From: Serpentinimonas barnesii
GTDB taxonomy: Bacteria; Pseudomonadota; Gammaproteobacteria; Burkholderiales; Burkholderiaceae_C
Length of the DNA: 33,258 bases
Assembly: GCF_000696225.1 (NCBI RefSeq)
Contig: NZ_BAWN01000029.1
Span: 1 to 33,258 of the forward strand
Direction of reading: 5' to 3'
Part shown: positions 23,316 to 31,676 of the stretch, one piece after another
Position numbering within the stretch: position 1 is the first letter of the stretch
Layout of the letters: each line of letters starts with the position of its first letter
Notes under the pieces: model-generated
The model's database searches: none
Seen by the model: the letters and a program-made list of their open reading frames with translations, nothing else
What the model was told of the DNA's origin: nothing
Program-made: the position numbers and the translations under genes

Positions 23316-24833
23316 ATGAGGCGAGAGCCCATCGTCGCCATCGCCACACCGCCCGGGCGCGGCGCGGTGGGCATCGTGCGCGTCTCGGGGCTGGGGCTGG
23401 AGCCGCTGGTGCGCGCCCTGTGCGGCCGCACCCTGCCGGCACGGCAGGCCTGCTACGGCCCTTTTCTGGAGTACGACGGCAGCGCCATCGACCACGGACT
23501 GGCGCTGTTTTTCCCGGCCCCGCACTCCTACAGCGGCGAAGACGTGCTGGAGCTGCAAGCGCACGGCGGCCCGGTGCTGCTGCAACTGTTGCTGGCGCGC
23601 TGCCTCGGGGCCGCCGCCGAGCCCAACCCGGCCACCGGCCAGCCGCGCCTGCCTGGCCTGCGGCTGGCGCGGCCGGGTGAGTTCACCGAGCGCGCCTTTT
23701 TGAACGGCAAGCTCGACTTGGCGCAGGCCGAGGCGGTGGCCGACCTGATCGATGCCGCCACCGAAAGCGCGGCACGGGGCGCGGCGCGCTCCTTGTCGGG
23801 TGCCTTTTCGCAGGCGCTGCAGGGGCTGCGCGAGCGCCTGATCGGGCTGCGCACGCTGGTGGAGGCCACACTCGACTTCCCCGAAGAAGAAATCGACTTT
23901 CTGCAGCAGGCCGACGCGCTGGGCCAGTTGCAGCGCCTGCGCCAGCAACTGGCCGAGGTGCAGCGCCAGACGCGGCTCGGGGCGCTGCTGCGCGAAGGCA
24001 TCCGGGTAGTGATCGCCGGGCAACCGAATGTGGGCAAAAGCTCGCTGCTCAACGCCCTGGCCGGGGCCGAGCTGGCGATCGTCACGGCCGTGGCCGGCAC
24101 CACGCGCGACGTGCTGCAGCAAAGCATCCAGATCGAAGGCGTGCCGCTGCACGTGATCGACACCGCGGGCTTGCGCGCCAGCACCGACGAAGTCGAGCGC
24201 ATCGGCATCGCACGCGCCTGGGCGCAAATCGCCAGCGCCGATGTGCTGCTGTGGCTGCGCGACCCGACCCGCAGCGGCCAGCCCGACTACGACCAGGCCG
24301 ACACCGCGCTGGCCACCGAGCTGCAAGCGCGCTGCGCCGCCGGGGTGCCGCTGTTGCAGGTCTGGACCAAGGCCGACCTGCTGGCCAAGGGTTCCATAGC
24401 AGCCTGCGCTGCCCAAGCTCCTCCCAGCGGCGGCCCATGCGCCAGCGCAGCGCCTAATGCACCGGCCTTGCCCTCGGCGGCCTTGCCCTCGGCGGCTTTG
24501 CACCCGGAGGCACCGCCCCCAGAGGCCCTGCACCTGTCGGCCCAAACCGGGGCCGGGCTGGACGCGCTGCGCCAGCGCCTGCTCGAATGCGCCGGTGGCC
24601 AAAGCGGCGCCGAGGGCTTGTACAGCGCCCGCGCGCGCCACGTGCAGGCGCTGCAACGCGTCGGCCTGCACCTAGAAGCGGCCGAGCTGCACCTGCAAGC
24701 GCCCGCCCCGCTGCTGGAGCTGCTGGCCGAAGAGCTGCGGCTGGCGCAAAGCGCGCTGAACGAAATCACCGGCCAGTTCAGCGCCGACGACCTGCTGGGC
24801 CAGATCTTTGGCTCCTTTTGCATCGGCAAGTGA
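23316..24833 (+). CDS. mnmE: tRNA modification GTPase MnmE (TrmE)
   Basis: With MnmG, MnmE builds the 5-carboxymethylaminomethyl group on wobble uridine of several tRNAs. The 505-residue product is long for the family (about 450-470). It has the N-terminal tetrahydrofolate-binding domain ([17 protein letters not shown]) and a helical domain. The G domain has G1 GQPNVGKSS (about 235-243), G3 DTAG and G4 as TKAD rather than NKxD. The C-terminal CIGK motif is present. The extra length is an Ala/Pro-rich insertion (about 359-405) between G4 and the following [12 protein letters not shown] segment, built partly from a 15-bp tandem duplication. mnmG is not in the window. Confidence 0.97.
   Translation: MRREPIVAIATPPGRGAVGIVRVSGLGLEPLVRALCGRTLPARQACYGPFLEYDGSAIDHGLALFFPAPHSYSGEDVLELQAHGGPVLLQLLLARCLGAAAEPNPATGQPRLPGLRLARPGEFTERAFLNGKLDLAQAEAVADLIDAATESAARGAARSLSGAFSQALQGLRERLIGLRTLVEATLDFPEEEIDFLQQADALGQLQRLRQQLAEVQRQTRLGALLREGIRVVIAGQPNVGKSSLLNALAGAELAIVTAVAGTTRDVLQQSIQIEGVPLHVIDTAGLRASTDEVERIGIARAWAQIASADVLLWLRDPTRSGQPDYDQADTALATELQARCAAGVPLLQVWTKADLLAKGSIAACAAQAPPSGGPCASAAPNAPALPSAALPSAALHPEAPPPEALHLSAQTGAGLDALRQRLLECAGGQSGAEGLYSARARHVQALQRVGLHLEAAELHLQAPAPLLELLAEELRLAQSALNEITGQFSADDLLGQIFGSFCIGK
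24463..24496 (+). repeat. 15-bp tandem duplication inside mnmE
   Basis: CCTTGCCCTCGGCGG occurs twice without a gap (24466-24480 and 24481-24495), with perfect period-15 identity extending over 24463-24496. It encodes the repeated ALPSA segments of the MnmE G-domain insertion. The unit is a multiple of three, so copy-number change would keep the frame. Confidence 0.95.
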
Positions 24834-24872
24834 GCCCAGACCCATTCCACCCCGCCCACGCCCACGCCCACC

Positions 24873-25973
24873 ATGCACCACGTCCCACCGCAGCGCAGCG
24901 CCCCCTCCACGCTCGACCACACCCGCATCGACGACCTGCGCATCGCCGCCGTGCGCCCGCTGCTCACCCCCGCGCTGCTGCAAGAATGGCTGCCGCTGCC
25001 CGAGGCCAGCGCGGCCTTGGTCGAGCGCAGCCGCACCGAGATCGCTCGCCTGCTGCGCGGGCAAGACGACCGCTTGCTGGTGGTGGTGGGCCCGTGTTCG
25101 ATCCACGACCACGAGCAGGCGCTGGAATACGCCCGGCTGCTGCAGGCCCAGGCGGCGGCGCTGGCGCCCGATCTGCTGCTGGTGATGCGGGTGTATTTCG
25201 AAAAACCGCGCACCACCGTGGGCTGGAAGGGCTACATCAACGACCCGCACCTCGATGGCAGCTTTGCCATCAACGAAGGGCTGGAGCGCGCGCGCCAGTT
25301 GCTGCTCGACATTCTGGCGCTGGGGCTGCCGGTGGGCACCGAGTTTCTGGATTTGCTCTCGCCCCAGTTCATCAGCGACTTGGTGACGTGGGGTGCCATC
25401 GGTGCCCGCACGACTGAGAGCCAGAGCCACCGCCAGCTCGCCAGCGGCCTGAGCTGCCCAGTGGGCTTCAAAAACGGCACCGACGGCGGGGTGCAGGTGG
25501 CGGTCGATGCGCTGCAAGCCGCCGCCGCACCACACGCCTTCATGGGCATGACCAAAATGGGCCAAGCCGCCATTTTTGAGACCCGGGGCAACGCCGACTG
25601 CCACCTGATTTTGCGCGGCGGGCCACAGCCCAACTACGCCGCGGCCGATGTGCAAGCCAGTTGCCAGCGGCTGCGTGCCGCTGGCCTGCGCGAGCAGGTG
25701 ATGATCGATTTTTCCCACGCCAACAGCCGCAAGCAACCCCTGCGCCAGCTCGAAGTCGGCTCCGATGTGGCGGCGCAACTGGCCGCCGGTGAGCGCCGCA
25801 TCCTCGGTGTGATGATCGAGAGCCACCTGCACGAAGGCCGCCAAGACATGGTGGCCGGCCAGCCGCTGCGCCACGGCGTTTCGCTCACCGATGCCTGCCT
25901 CGGCTTCGAGCAAACCGTGCCGCTGCTGCAGCAACTCGCAGCCGCCGTGCGCCAGCGCCGCCAGACCCCGTAA
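24873..25973 (+). CDS. aroG: 3-deoxy-7-phosphoheptulonate synthase (DAHP synthase, class I)
   Basis: This enzyme joins phosphoenolpyruvate and erythrose 4-phosphate, the first step of the shikimate pathway. The 366-residue product has the metal-site VVVGPCSIHD motif (about 70-79) and VYFEKPRTTVGWKGYINDP (about 108-126). GFKNGTDGG (about 200), ILRGG and IDFSHANS (about 270) are also present, all typical of the AroFGH group. Which aromatic amino acid feeds back on it cannot be read safely here, so aroG is used in the general sense. No clear ribosome site is seen before the ATG. It ends 46 bp before the convergent recX, and no terminator hairpin is evident. Confidence 0.95.
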   Translation: MHHVPPQRSAPSTLDHTRIDDLRIAAVRPLLTPALLQEWLPLPEASAALVERSRTEIARLLRGQDDRLLVVVGPCSIHDHEQALEYARLLQAQAAALAPDLLLVMRVYFEKPRTTVGWKGYINDPHLDGSFAINEGLERARQLLLDILALGLPVGTEFLDLLSPQFISDLVTWGAIGARTTESQSHRQLASGLSCPVGFKNGTDGGVQVAVDALQAAAAPHAFMGMTKMGQAAIFETRGNADCHLILRGGPQPNYAAADVQASCQRLRAAGLREQVMIDFSHANSRKQPLRQLEVGSDVAAQLAAGERRILGVMIESHLHEGRQDMVAGQPLRHGVSLTDACLGFEQTVPLLQQLAAAVRQRRQTP

Positions 25974-26019
25974 GCGACCCCCATCGCGCCAGCCGCGCTG
26001 ACCATGGGCTGCGGTTGCT

Positions 26020-26490
26020 TTACTCGGCTGCCGCGTCCGAGCCCAGCGGCGGCACCACGCGGCAGGCCAAGCCAGTGGCAAAACCGCGCCCGAGCAGAAA
26101 CCGGATCTGGCGCGCGCGCTCGCTCGCATCGAGCGGGGGCTGGCCAAACTTTTTTTGCCACACCTGCTGCGCCCGCTCGGCCTCGCTGCCCGCCAGCGCC
26201 GCCGTGGCCTGCTCGACTTGCTCGGCCCCCACACCGCGCTGGCGCAGCTCGGAGCGGATGCGCGCCACCCCCTGGCGAGTGGCGCGGTTGCGGCTCAGGG
26301 CCTCGGCAAAGCGCGCATCGCTGAGCCAGCCTTGCGCTTGCAGCTCATCCAGCAGCGCCTCCAGCTCGGCCTGGTTCTGCGCCTGATCGGCATGGGGCTG
26401 CAGCTTGCGCGCCAGCTCCAGCCGGCTGTGCTCGCGCTGCGCCAGCGCCCGCAGCGCGCGCGCCTTCAAGGACAGCGACTGCGCCGCCAC
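26020..26490 (-). CDS. recX: Regulatory protein RecX
   Basis: RecX binds RecA and limits its filament growth and activity. The 156-residue, mostly helical product has the triple three-helix repeat layout of the family. LKARALRALAQREHSRLELARKL lies at the start, LDELQAQGWLSDARFAEALSRNRA in the middle (about 46-69), and RIRSELRQRGV follows. These are the usual RecX signatures. It lies 50 bp downstream of recA on the same strand, the common arrangement, and is likely read from the recA message. No separate promoter or terminator is evident in the short gap. Confidence 0.93.
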   Translation of the reverse strand: MAAQSLSLKARALRALAQREHSRLELARKLQPHADQAQNQAELEALLDELQAQGWLSDARFAEALSRNRATRQGVARIRSELRQRGVGAEQVEQATAALAGSEAERAQQVWQKKFGQPPLDASERARQIRFLLGRGFATGLACRVVPPLGSDAAAE

Positions 26491-26540
26491 CTAGCCAGCC
26501 CTACGCCGCCAGACCCAAGCACAGCACCCAAGCCGCAAAA

Positions 26541-27602
<1,062 letters not shown>

Positions 27603-27635
27603 AAAAAATCTCCTGTAAAGTTTCAAGCACTCCCG

Positions 27636-27772
27636 CCGTCCAGCCAACCAAGGCCAAGGGCAAAAATGCGCACACCGCAGTTTAACGGCCCGCGCCGCCA
27701 GCCTGCCCCGATTTTTCGATCCGGCCTCGGTTGGCGCGCACCCAGCTTTGCACCAGTGCACCCGTCCAGCCA
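27636..27772. repeat. 11-bp direct repeat spanning the recA/regulator divergent gap
   Basis: CCGTCCAGCCA occurs at 27636-27646 and again at 27762-27772, with 115 bp between the copies. The second copy abuts the candidate -10 of the response-regulator promoter. The first is about 35 bp from the recA start. It may mark binding sites of one factor in the shared gap, but chance repetition in GC-rich DNA is possible. The rest of the gap shows nothing else I can name. Confidence 0.35.
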
Positions 27773-27777
27773 TAAAA
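27748..27777 (+). promoter_or_regulatory. Candidate promoter of the two-component operon
   Basis: TTGCAC (27748-27753) and ATAAAA (27772-27777) are spaced by 18 bp. They lie about 50 bp before the response-regulator ATG, which also has a GGAG ribosome site. The -10 is a partial match only. No other promoter-like pair is seen on this strand in the gap. Confidence 0.4.
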
Positions 27778-27827
27778 TGCCCACTAGGCAAGTGCTGCCC
27801 ACCCCGCCATAGCTGGAGACTGAAACC

Positions 27828-28502
27828 ATGCGCATCCTCATCGCCGAAGACGACCAGGTACTGGCCGACGGATTGTTGCGGACCCTGCGCGGCACGGGCG
27901 CCGCCGTGGACCATGTGACCAGTGGCAGCGAAGCCGATGCCGCCCTCATGACCAACACCGAGTTCGATTTGCTGATTCTCGATTTGGGCTTGCCACGGCT
28001 GCACGGGCTGGAAGTGCTCAAACGCCTGCGCGGGCGCGGTTCGGCGCTGCCGGTGCTGATCCTCACCGCCTCCGACAGCGTGGAGGAACGCGTGCGCGGC
28101 CTCGACCTCGGGGCCGACGACTACATGGCCAAACCCTTTGCCCTGCAAGAACTGGAAGCGCGCGTGCGCGCCCTGGTGCGCCGGGGCAACGGGGCCGCCA
28201 GCAGCCTGATCCGGCATGGCCCGCTGACCTACGACCAGGCCGGCCGCGTCGCCAGCATCGACGGCAAGATGGTCGATCTCTCGGCGCGCGAACTCGGTCT
28301 GCTCGAAGTGCTGCTGCAACGCGCCGGCCGCCTCGTCAGCAAAGACCAGTTGGTCGATCGCCTGTGCGAGTGGGGCGAAGAGGTGAGCAACAACGCCATC
28401 GAGGTCTATATCCACCGGCTGCGCAAGAAGATCGAAAAAGGCCCGATCCGCATCGCCACCGTGCGTGGGTTGGGGTACTGCCTTGAAAAAATCCCTGGCT
28501 GA
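27828..28502 (+). CDS. OmpR/PhoB-family response regulator (TctD-like)
   Basis: This is a two-component transcription regulator of 224 residues. The receiver domain (1-115) has acidic residues Glu7-Asp8-Asp9, the phospho-acceptor Asp52 (LILDLGLP), Thr80 and Lys102 (AKPF). The C-terminal winged-helix domain (about 127-220) has [17 protein letters not shown] and the recognition-helix segment [14 protein letters not shown]. The 3' end overlaps the sensor-kinase reading frame by about 20-38 nt, so the two are coupled. Next to a TctC-like receptor it most resembles TctD/BctD regulators of carboxylate uptake. The actual target is unknown, and QseB-like regulators are similar. Confidence 0.9.
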   Translation: MRILIAEDDQVLADGLLRTLRGTGAAVDHVTSGSEADAALMTNTEFDLLILDLGLPRLHGLEVLKRLRGRGSALPVLILTASDSVEERVRGLDLGADDYMAKPFALQELEARVRALVRRGNGAASSLIRHGPLTYDQAGRVASIDGKMVDLSARELGLLEVLLQRAGRLVSKDQLVDRLCEWGEEVSNNAIEVYIHRLRKKIEKGPIRIATVRGLGYCLEKIPG

Positions 28503-30018
28503 GCCCCCCCCGCTGGCCCCAGTGGACACCCCGGCCGAGGCCGCCTCCGGCACCCCCTTTGGCCTGTTTCCGCGCGAACAGCGCAGCCTGTTTGGTGAAA
28601 TCCTCGACTGGATGCTCACCCCGCTGCTGTTGCTGTGGCCGCTCTCCCTGGCCCTGACCTGGTTCGTGGCCCAGGGCATTGCCAGCAAGCCCTACGACCG
28701 GGCGCTGGAGTTCAATCTGCAGGCCCTGTCGCAGTTCGTGACCGTCGAGGACGCGGTGCTTCGCTTCGAACTCAACGCCCAGACCCGCGACCTGCTGCGC
28801 GCCGACGACACCGACCGCATCTACTACCAGGTGCTGGACGCCGAAGGGCATTTGATCAGCGGCGAGCCCGGCTTTCCGCTGCCCGATTTCGAGTTGGCTG
28901 CGGCCCGGGCCGCGCCAAGCGGCACCCTGCACTTGCGCGACGATGTGTTGCGTGGCGAGCCCGTGCGCGTCGCCTACACCTGGGTGCTGCGCGGACACGA
29001 GACGCCGCAGCGGGTGCTGTTGCAAGTGGCTGAAACGCGCGCCAAGCGCTCCATGCTGGCCACCGAAATCATCAAGGGCGTCATGGTGCCGCAGTTCATC
29101 ATCCTGCCGCTGGCGGTGCTGCTGGTTTGGCTGGCGCTGGTGCGCGGCATCCGCCCCCTCAACGAGCTGGAGCGGCGCATCCGGGCCCGCCGCCCCGACG
29201 ACCTCAGCCCCCTCGACGACGAGCAGGTGCCGCAAGAAGTCGCGCCCCTGGTTTCCTCCATCAACGACCTGCTGCTGCGCCTCAAGGCCTCGGTCAGCGA
29301 TCAGAAGCGCTTCTTGGCCGATGCCGCGCATCAGCTCAAAACCCCCTTGGCGGGCCTGCGCATGCAGGCCGAAATGGCGCAGCAGGCGCGCCACAAGGGC
29401 GAAGGCGACATCCAGCGTTCGCTGCAACAAATCGCCAAATCCAGCATGCGCGCCACCCACACCGTGAACCAGTTGCTGGCCTTGGCCCGTGCCGAAACCA
29501 GCGGCCGCAGCCTGGCCAAAATCCCGTTTGACCTGGCCGAAGCCGTCACCGAGGTGATCGAGGACGCCGTCCCCCGAGCCCTCGATCAATCGATCGACCT
29601 TGGCTACGAAGGCCCGACCCAGATGCCCGCCGGTTGCCTGCTGCAAGGCAACCCGACCCTGCTGCGCGAGCTGGCGCGCAACCTGATCGACAACGCCATC
29701 CGCTACACCCCAGCCGGCGGCGTGGTGACGGTGCGGGTGCTGGTCGACCGCTACAGCGGCGTGCAACTGCTGCAAGTCGAAGACGATGGGCCCGGCATCC
29801 CGCAAGCGGAACGCGGCCTGGTGCTCGAGCCCTTCTACCGCGCCCTGGGCACCAACGTCGATGGCTCCGGCCTCGGTCTGGCCATCGTGCAAGAAATCGC
29901 CACCCAGCACGGCGCCACGTTGCAGCTCGAAGACAGCTTTCCCAACCGCACACAAGGCCGCGGGCTGCGCGTCACGGTGCGCTTTGGCCTGCCCTTGCGC
30001 ACCACCACCCCACCTTAA
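28465..30018 (+). CDS. Sensor histidine kinase (TctE-like, 2CSK N-terminal domain type)
   Basis: This is the membrane kinase partner of the preceding regulator, 517 residues from the GTG at 28465. A TTG at 28483 is an equally possible start; both overlap the regulator gene. It has membrane helix 1 (about 50-70, [19 protein letters not shown]), a periplasmic 2CSK-type sensor domain (about 75-205) and helix 2 (about 208-230). A HAMP-like linker follows. The H-box is [13 protein letters not shown] (phospho-acceptor His near 289), the N-box [11 protein letters not shown], and the G boxes EDDGPGIP and GSGLGLAIV. All catalytic motifs are intact. The context with a Bug receptor suggests it senses a carboxylate, perhaps through contact with that receptor. 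Confidence 0.92.
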   Translation: MGWGTALKKSLAEPPPLAPVDTPAEAASGTPFGLFPREQRSLFGEILDWMLTPLLLLWPLSLALTWFVAQGIASKPYDRALEFNLQALSQFVTVEDAVLRFELNAQTRDLLRADDTDRIYYQVLDAEGHLISGEPGFPLPDFELAAARAAPSGTLHLRDDVLRGEPVRVAYTWVLRGHETPQRVLLQVAETRAKRSMLATEIIKGVMVPQFIILPLAVLLVWLALVRGIRPLNELERRIRARRPDDLSPLDDEQVPQEVAPLVSSINDLLLRLKASVSDQKRFLADAAHQLKTPLAGLRMQAEMAQQARHKGEGDIQRSLQQIAKSSMRATHTVNQLLALARAETSGRSLAKIPFDLAEAVTEVIEDAVPRALDQSIDLGYEGPTQMPAGCLLQGNPTLLRELARNLIDNAIRYTPAGGVVTVRVLVDRYSGVQLLQVEDDGPGIPQAERGLVLEPFYRALGTNVDGSGLGLAIVQEIATQHGATLQLEDSFPNRTQGRGLRVTVRFGLPLRTTTPP

Positions 30019-30126
30019 GCGCGCTCTATAGCTCAACTACCTGGCTCTTGGCTACGTAGTACTGCTCATGCCAATACCGTGCGGCTGCGCTACCATGTAC
30101 CGTCCTTATTTTTCGGAGACAAGTTC

Positions 30127-31110
30127 ATGAAAAAATTGCTGACCTTTGCCTTGGCCGCCACCACCATGGTGGGCGCGCTGGCGCAAGATTTCCCCAGCCG
30201 CCCCATCACCATCGTGGTGCCCTTTGCTGCCGGCGGCCCGACCGACACGGTGGCGCGCCAACTGGCTGAAGCCATGCGCCCGCACCTGGGCAACGCCAGC
30301 ATCGTGGTGGAAAACGCTGCCGGCGCCGGCGGCACCATCGGGGCGGGCCGGGTGGCTCGCGCTGCGCCCGACGGCCACACCTTGCTGGTCTGGCACATTG
30401 GCATGGCCTCCACCGCCAGCCTGTACCGCCGCCTGCCCTTCAATGCGCTGCAAGACTTCGAATACCTGGGCATCATCAACGACGTGCCCATGACCTTGGT
30501 GGGCAAACCCCAGCTGCCCGCCAACACCTACCGCGACTTCGAAAACCACATCCGCGCCAATGCCGGGCGCCTCAACTTGGCCCACGCCGGCTTGGGTTCG
30601 GCCTCGCACATATGTGGCCTGATGTGGCAGCACGCCATGGGCTTGCAACAGGCCATGACCACCATCCCCTTTGGCGGCACCGCACCGGCCATGACTGCGC
30701 TCATGGGCGGTCAGGTTGATGTGATGTGCGACCAAACCACCAACACCACGAGCCAGATCGAGGCCGGGCGCATCAAGGCCTTTGCCGTCACCACGGCGCA
30801 GCGCCTCAATAACCACCCCAGCTTGCGCTACTACCCGACGCTGCAGGAGATGGGTTTGCGCAACTTCAACCTCACCATCTGGCACGGTCTGTATGCGCCA
30901 CGCGGCACCCCGCCGGCCGTGGCGCAGCGCCTCAACGCCGCCATGCGCGCCGCCCTGCGCGACCCGACCTTCATCCAGCGCCAAAATGCGCTCGGGGCCT
31001 TGGTCGCCACCGACAACCGCATCACCCCCGAAGGGCACCGCGCTTTTGTGACCGGCCAAATCAACCAGTTGCGCACGGTGATCGAAGCGGCAGGCCAGTT
31101 CGCCGACTAA
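30127..31110 (+). CDS. Bug-family (TctC) periplasmic substrate-binding protein
   Basis: Bug proteins bind small carboxylates or related compounds in the periplasm; they are greatly expanded in Burkholderiales. The 327-residue product has a signal peptide (1-20, ending GALA) and the family start QDFPSRPITIVVPFAAGGPTDTVAR. GAGGTIGAGRVARAAPDGHTLL and the FGGTAPAMTALMGGQVDVM region (about 185) also match TctC proteins. The ATG at 30127 has a CGGAGA ribosome site; a 16-residue upstream extension would spoil the signal peptide. No TctA or TctB permease gene lies alongside, so it may be a sensor component for the adjacent two-component pair, as reported for Bordetella BctC/BctE. Ligand unknown. Confidence 0.93.
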   Translation: MKKLLTFALAATTMVGALAQDFPSRPITIVVPFAAGGPTDTVARQLAEAMRPHLGNASIVVENAAGAGGTIGAGRVARAAPDGHTLLVWHIGMASTASLYRRLPFNALQDFEYLGIINDVPMTLVGKPQLPANTYRDFENHIRANAGRLNLAHAGLGSASHICGLMWQHAMGLQQAMTTIPFGGTAPAMTALMGGQVDVMCDQTTNTTSQIEAGRIKAFAVTTAQRLNNHPSLRYYPTLQEMGLRNFNLTIWHGLYAPRGTPPAVAQRLNAAMRAALRDPTFIQRQNALGALVATDNRITPEGHRAFVTGQINQLRTVIEAAGQFAD

Positions 31111-31124
31111 GCGGACCGTTGAGC

Positions 31125-31181
31125 GGCGGCGCACCCGGTGCGCCGCCCAAACAAACCCCTAGGGCCCAACCCGGGCCCTAG
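31125..31181 (+). other. Two strong GC hairpins 3' of the Bug gene
   Basis: The first stem is GGCGGCGCAC (31125-31134) / GTGCGCCGCC (31138-31147), 10 bp with a 3-nt loop. The second is CTAGGGCCC (31159-31167) / GGGCCCTAG (31173-31181), 9 bp with a 5-nt loop. Neither is followed by a T-run. They precede the terminator hairpin and may stabilise the 3' end of the receptor message. Confidence 0.6.
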
Positions 31182-31182
31182 C

Positions 31183-31223
31183 GCCCCTGCTCCAGTCGCA
31201 ACGACCTGCAGGGGCTTCTTTTT
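31183..31223 (+). terminator. Rho-independent terminator after the Bug gene
   Basis: GCCCCTGC (31183-31190) and GCAGGGGC (31208-31215) form an 8-bp perfect stem with a 17-nt loop, followed directly by TTCTTTTT (31216-31223). It ends transcription coming from the receptor gene just before the convergent DUF1840 gene (stop at 31234). Confidence 0.8.
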
Positions 31224-31233
31224 GACTAGCCCC

Positions 31234-31557
31234 TCAGACGCCCCAGACCACGTCGGTGCGTTCGTTCATGCAGTGCTTGAGCATGTCGATAAACGGGGCC
31301 ACCCGGGTGCGCAAGCTCACCCGTTCCGGGTCGGGCACGTACTCGCCCTTTTCGATTGCCTCTTTCTTTTTGCGCTCGAACTCCGCTTCCTCGTGCGCCA
31401 CAGCCGCCTGCAGGGCTTCGATGGCGGCCGGCATCTGTTCGGCCAACAAGATTCCGGGGCCGGTCGGCTCTTTGCCCAAAATCTGCAACAGTTGCTTGGC
31501 GTTGTGTTCCAGCATCACCACGTCGCCGGTGGATCGGGATTTGAATCGAAAGGCCAT
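31234..31557 (-). CDS. DUF1840 family protein
   Basis: This is a small, charged, soluble protein of 107 residues, matching the DUF1840 family found in betaproteobacteria. The start MAFRFKSRSTGDVVMLEHNAKQLL, the central GILLAEQMPAAI segment and the end RVAPFIDMLKHCMNE are characteristic. No function is established for the family. AGGAG precedes the ATG. It lies 119 bp downstream of the HDOD gene on the same strand and could share its transcript. The gap shows no promoter or terminator I would defend. Confidence 0.85.
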   Translation of the reverse strand: MAFRFKSRSTGDVVMLEHNAKQLLQILGKEPTGPGILLAEQMPAAIEALQAAVAHEEAEFERKKKEAIEKGEYVPDPERVSLRTRVAPFIDMLKHCMNERTDVVWGV

Positions 31558-31676
31558 TGCGCGCTCCTGCGTTTATGAGGGTACAGAGCCCCTATTTTGG
31601 CACCCAACGCGGCGCCCGAGGCAAAAAATCCAGCGTTTTCTTGACGCCGATCAGCCACGGCATGGGTGGCAACGAC

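Noticed and set aside
21609-24671. Very long minus-strand open frame (1020 codons) opposite yidC and mnmE
   Set aside because: It is a high-GC antisense shadow of two clearly recognised genes, with His/Gln/Gly-rich composition and no family match.
27612-27627. LexA box upstream of recA
   Set aside because: The left half CTGT is present but the right half reads AAGC and not ACAG, so it does not meet the consensus.
27603-28688. Long N-terminal extension of RecA
   Set aside because: It crosses the divergent response-regulator gene on the other strand. The standard start at 27602 has a good ribosome site and gives the family length.
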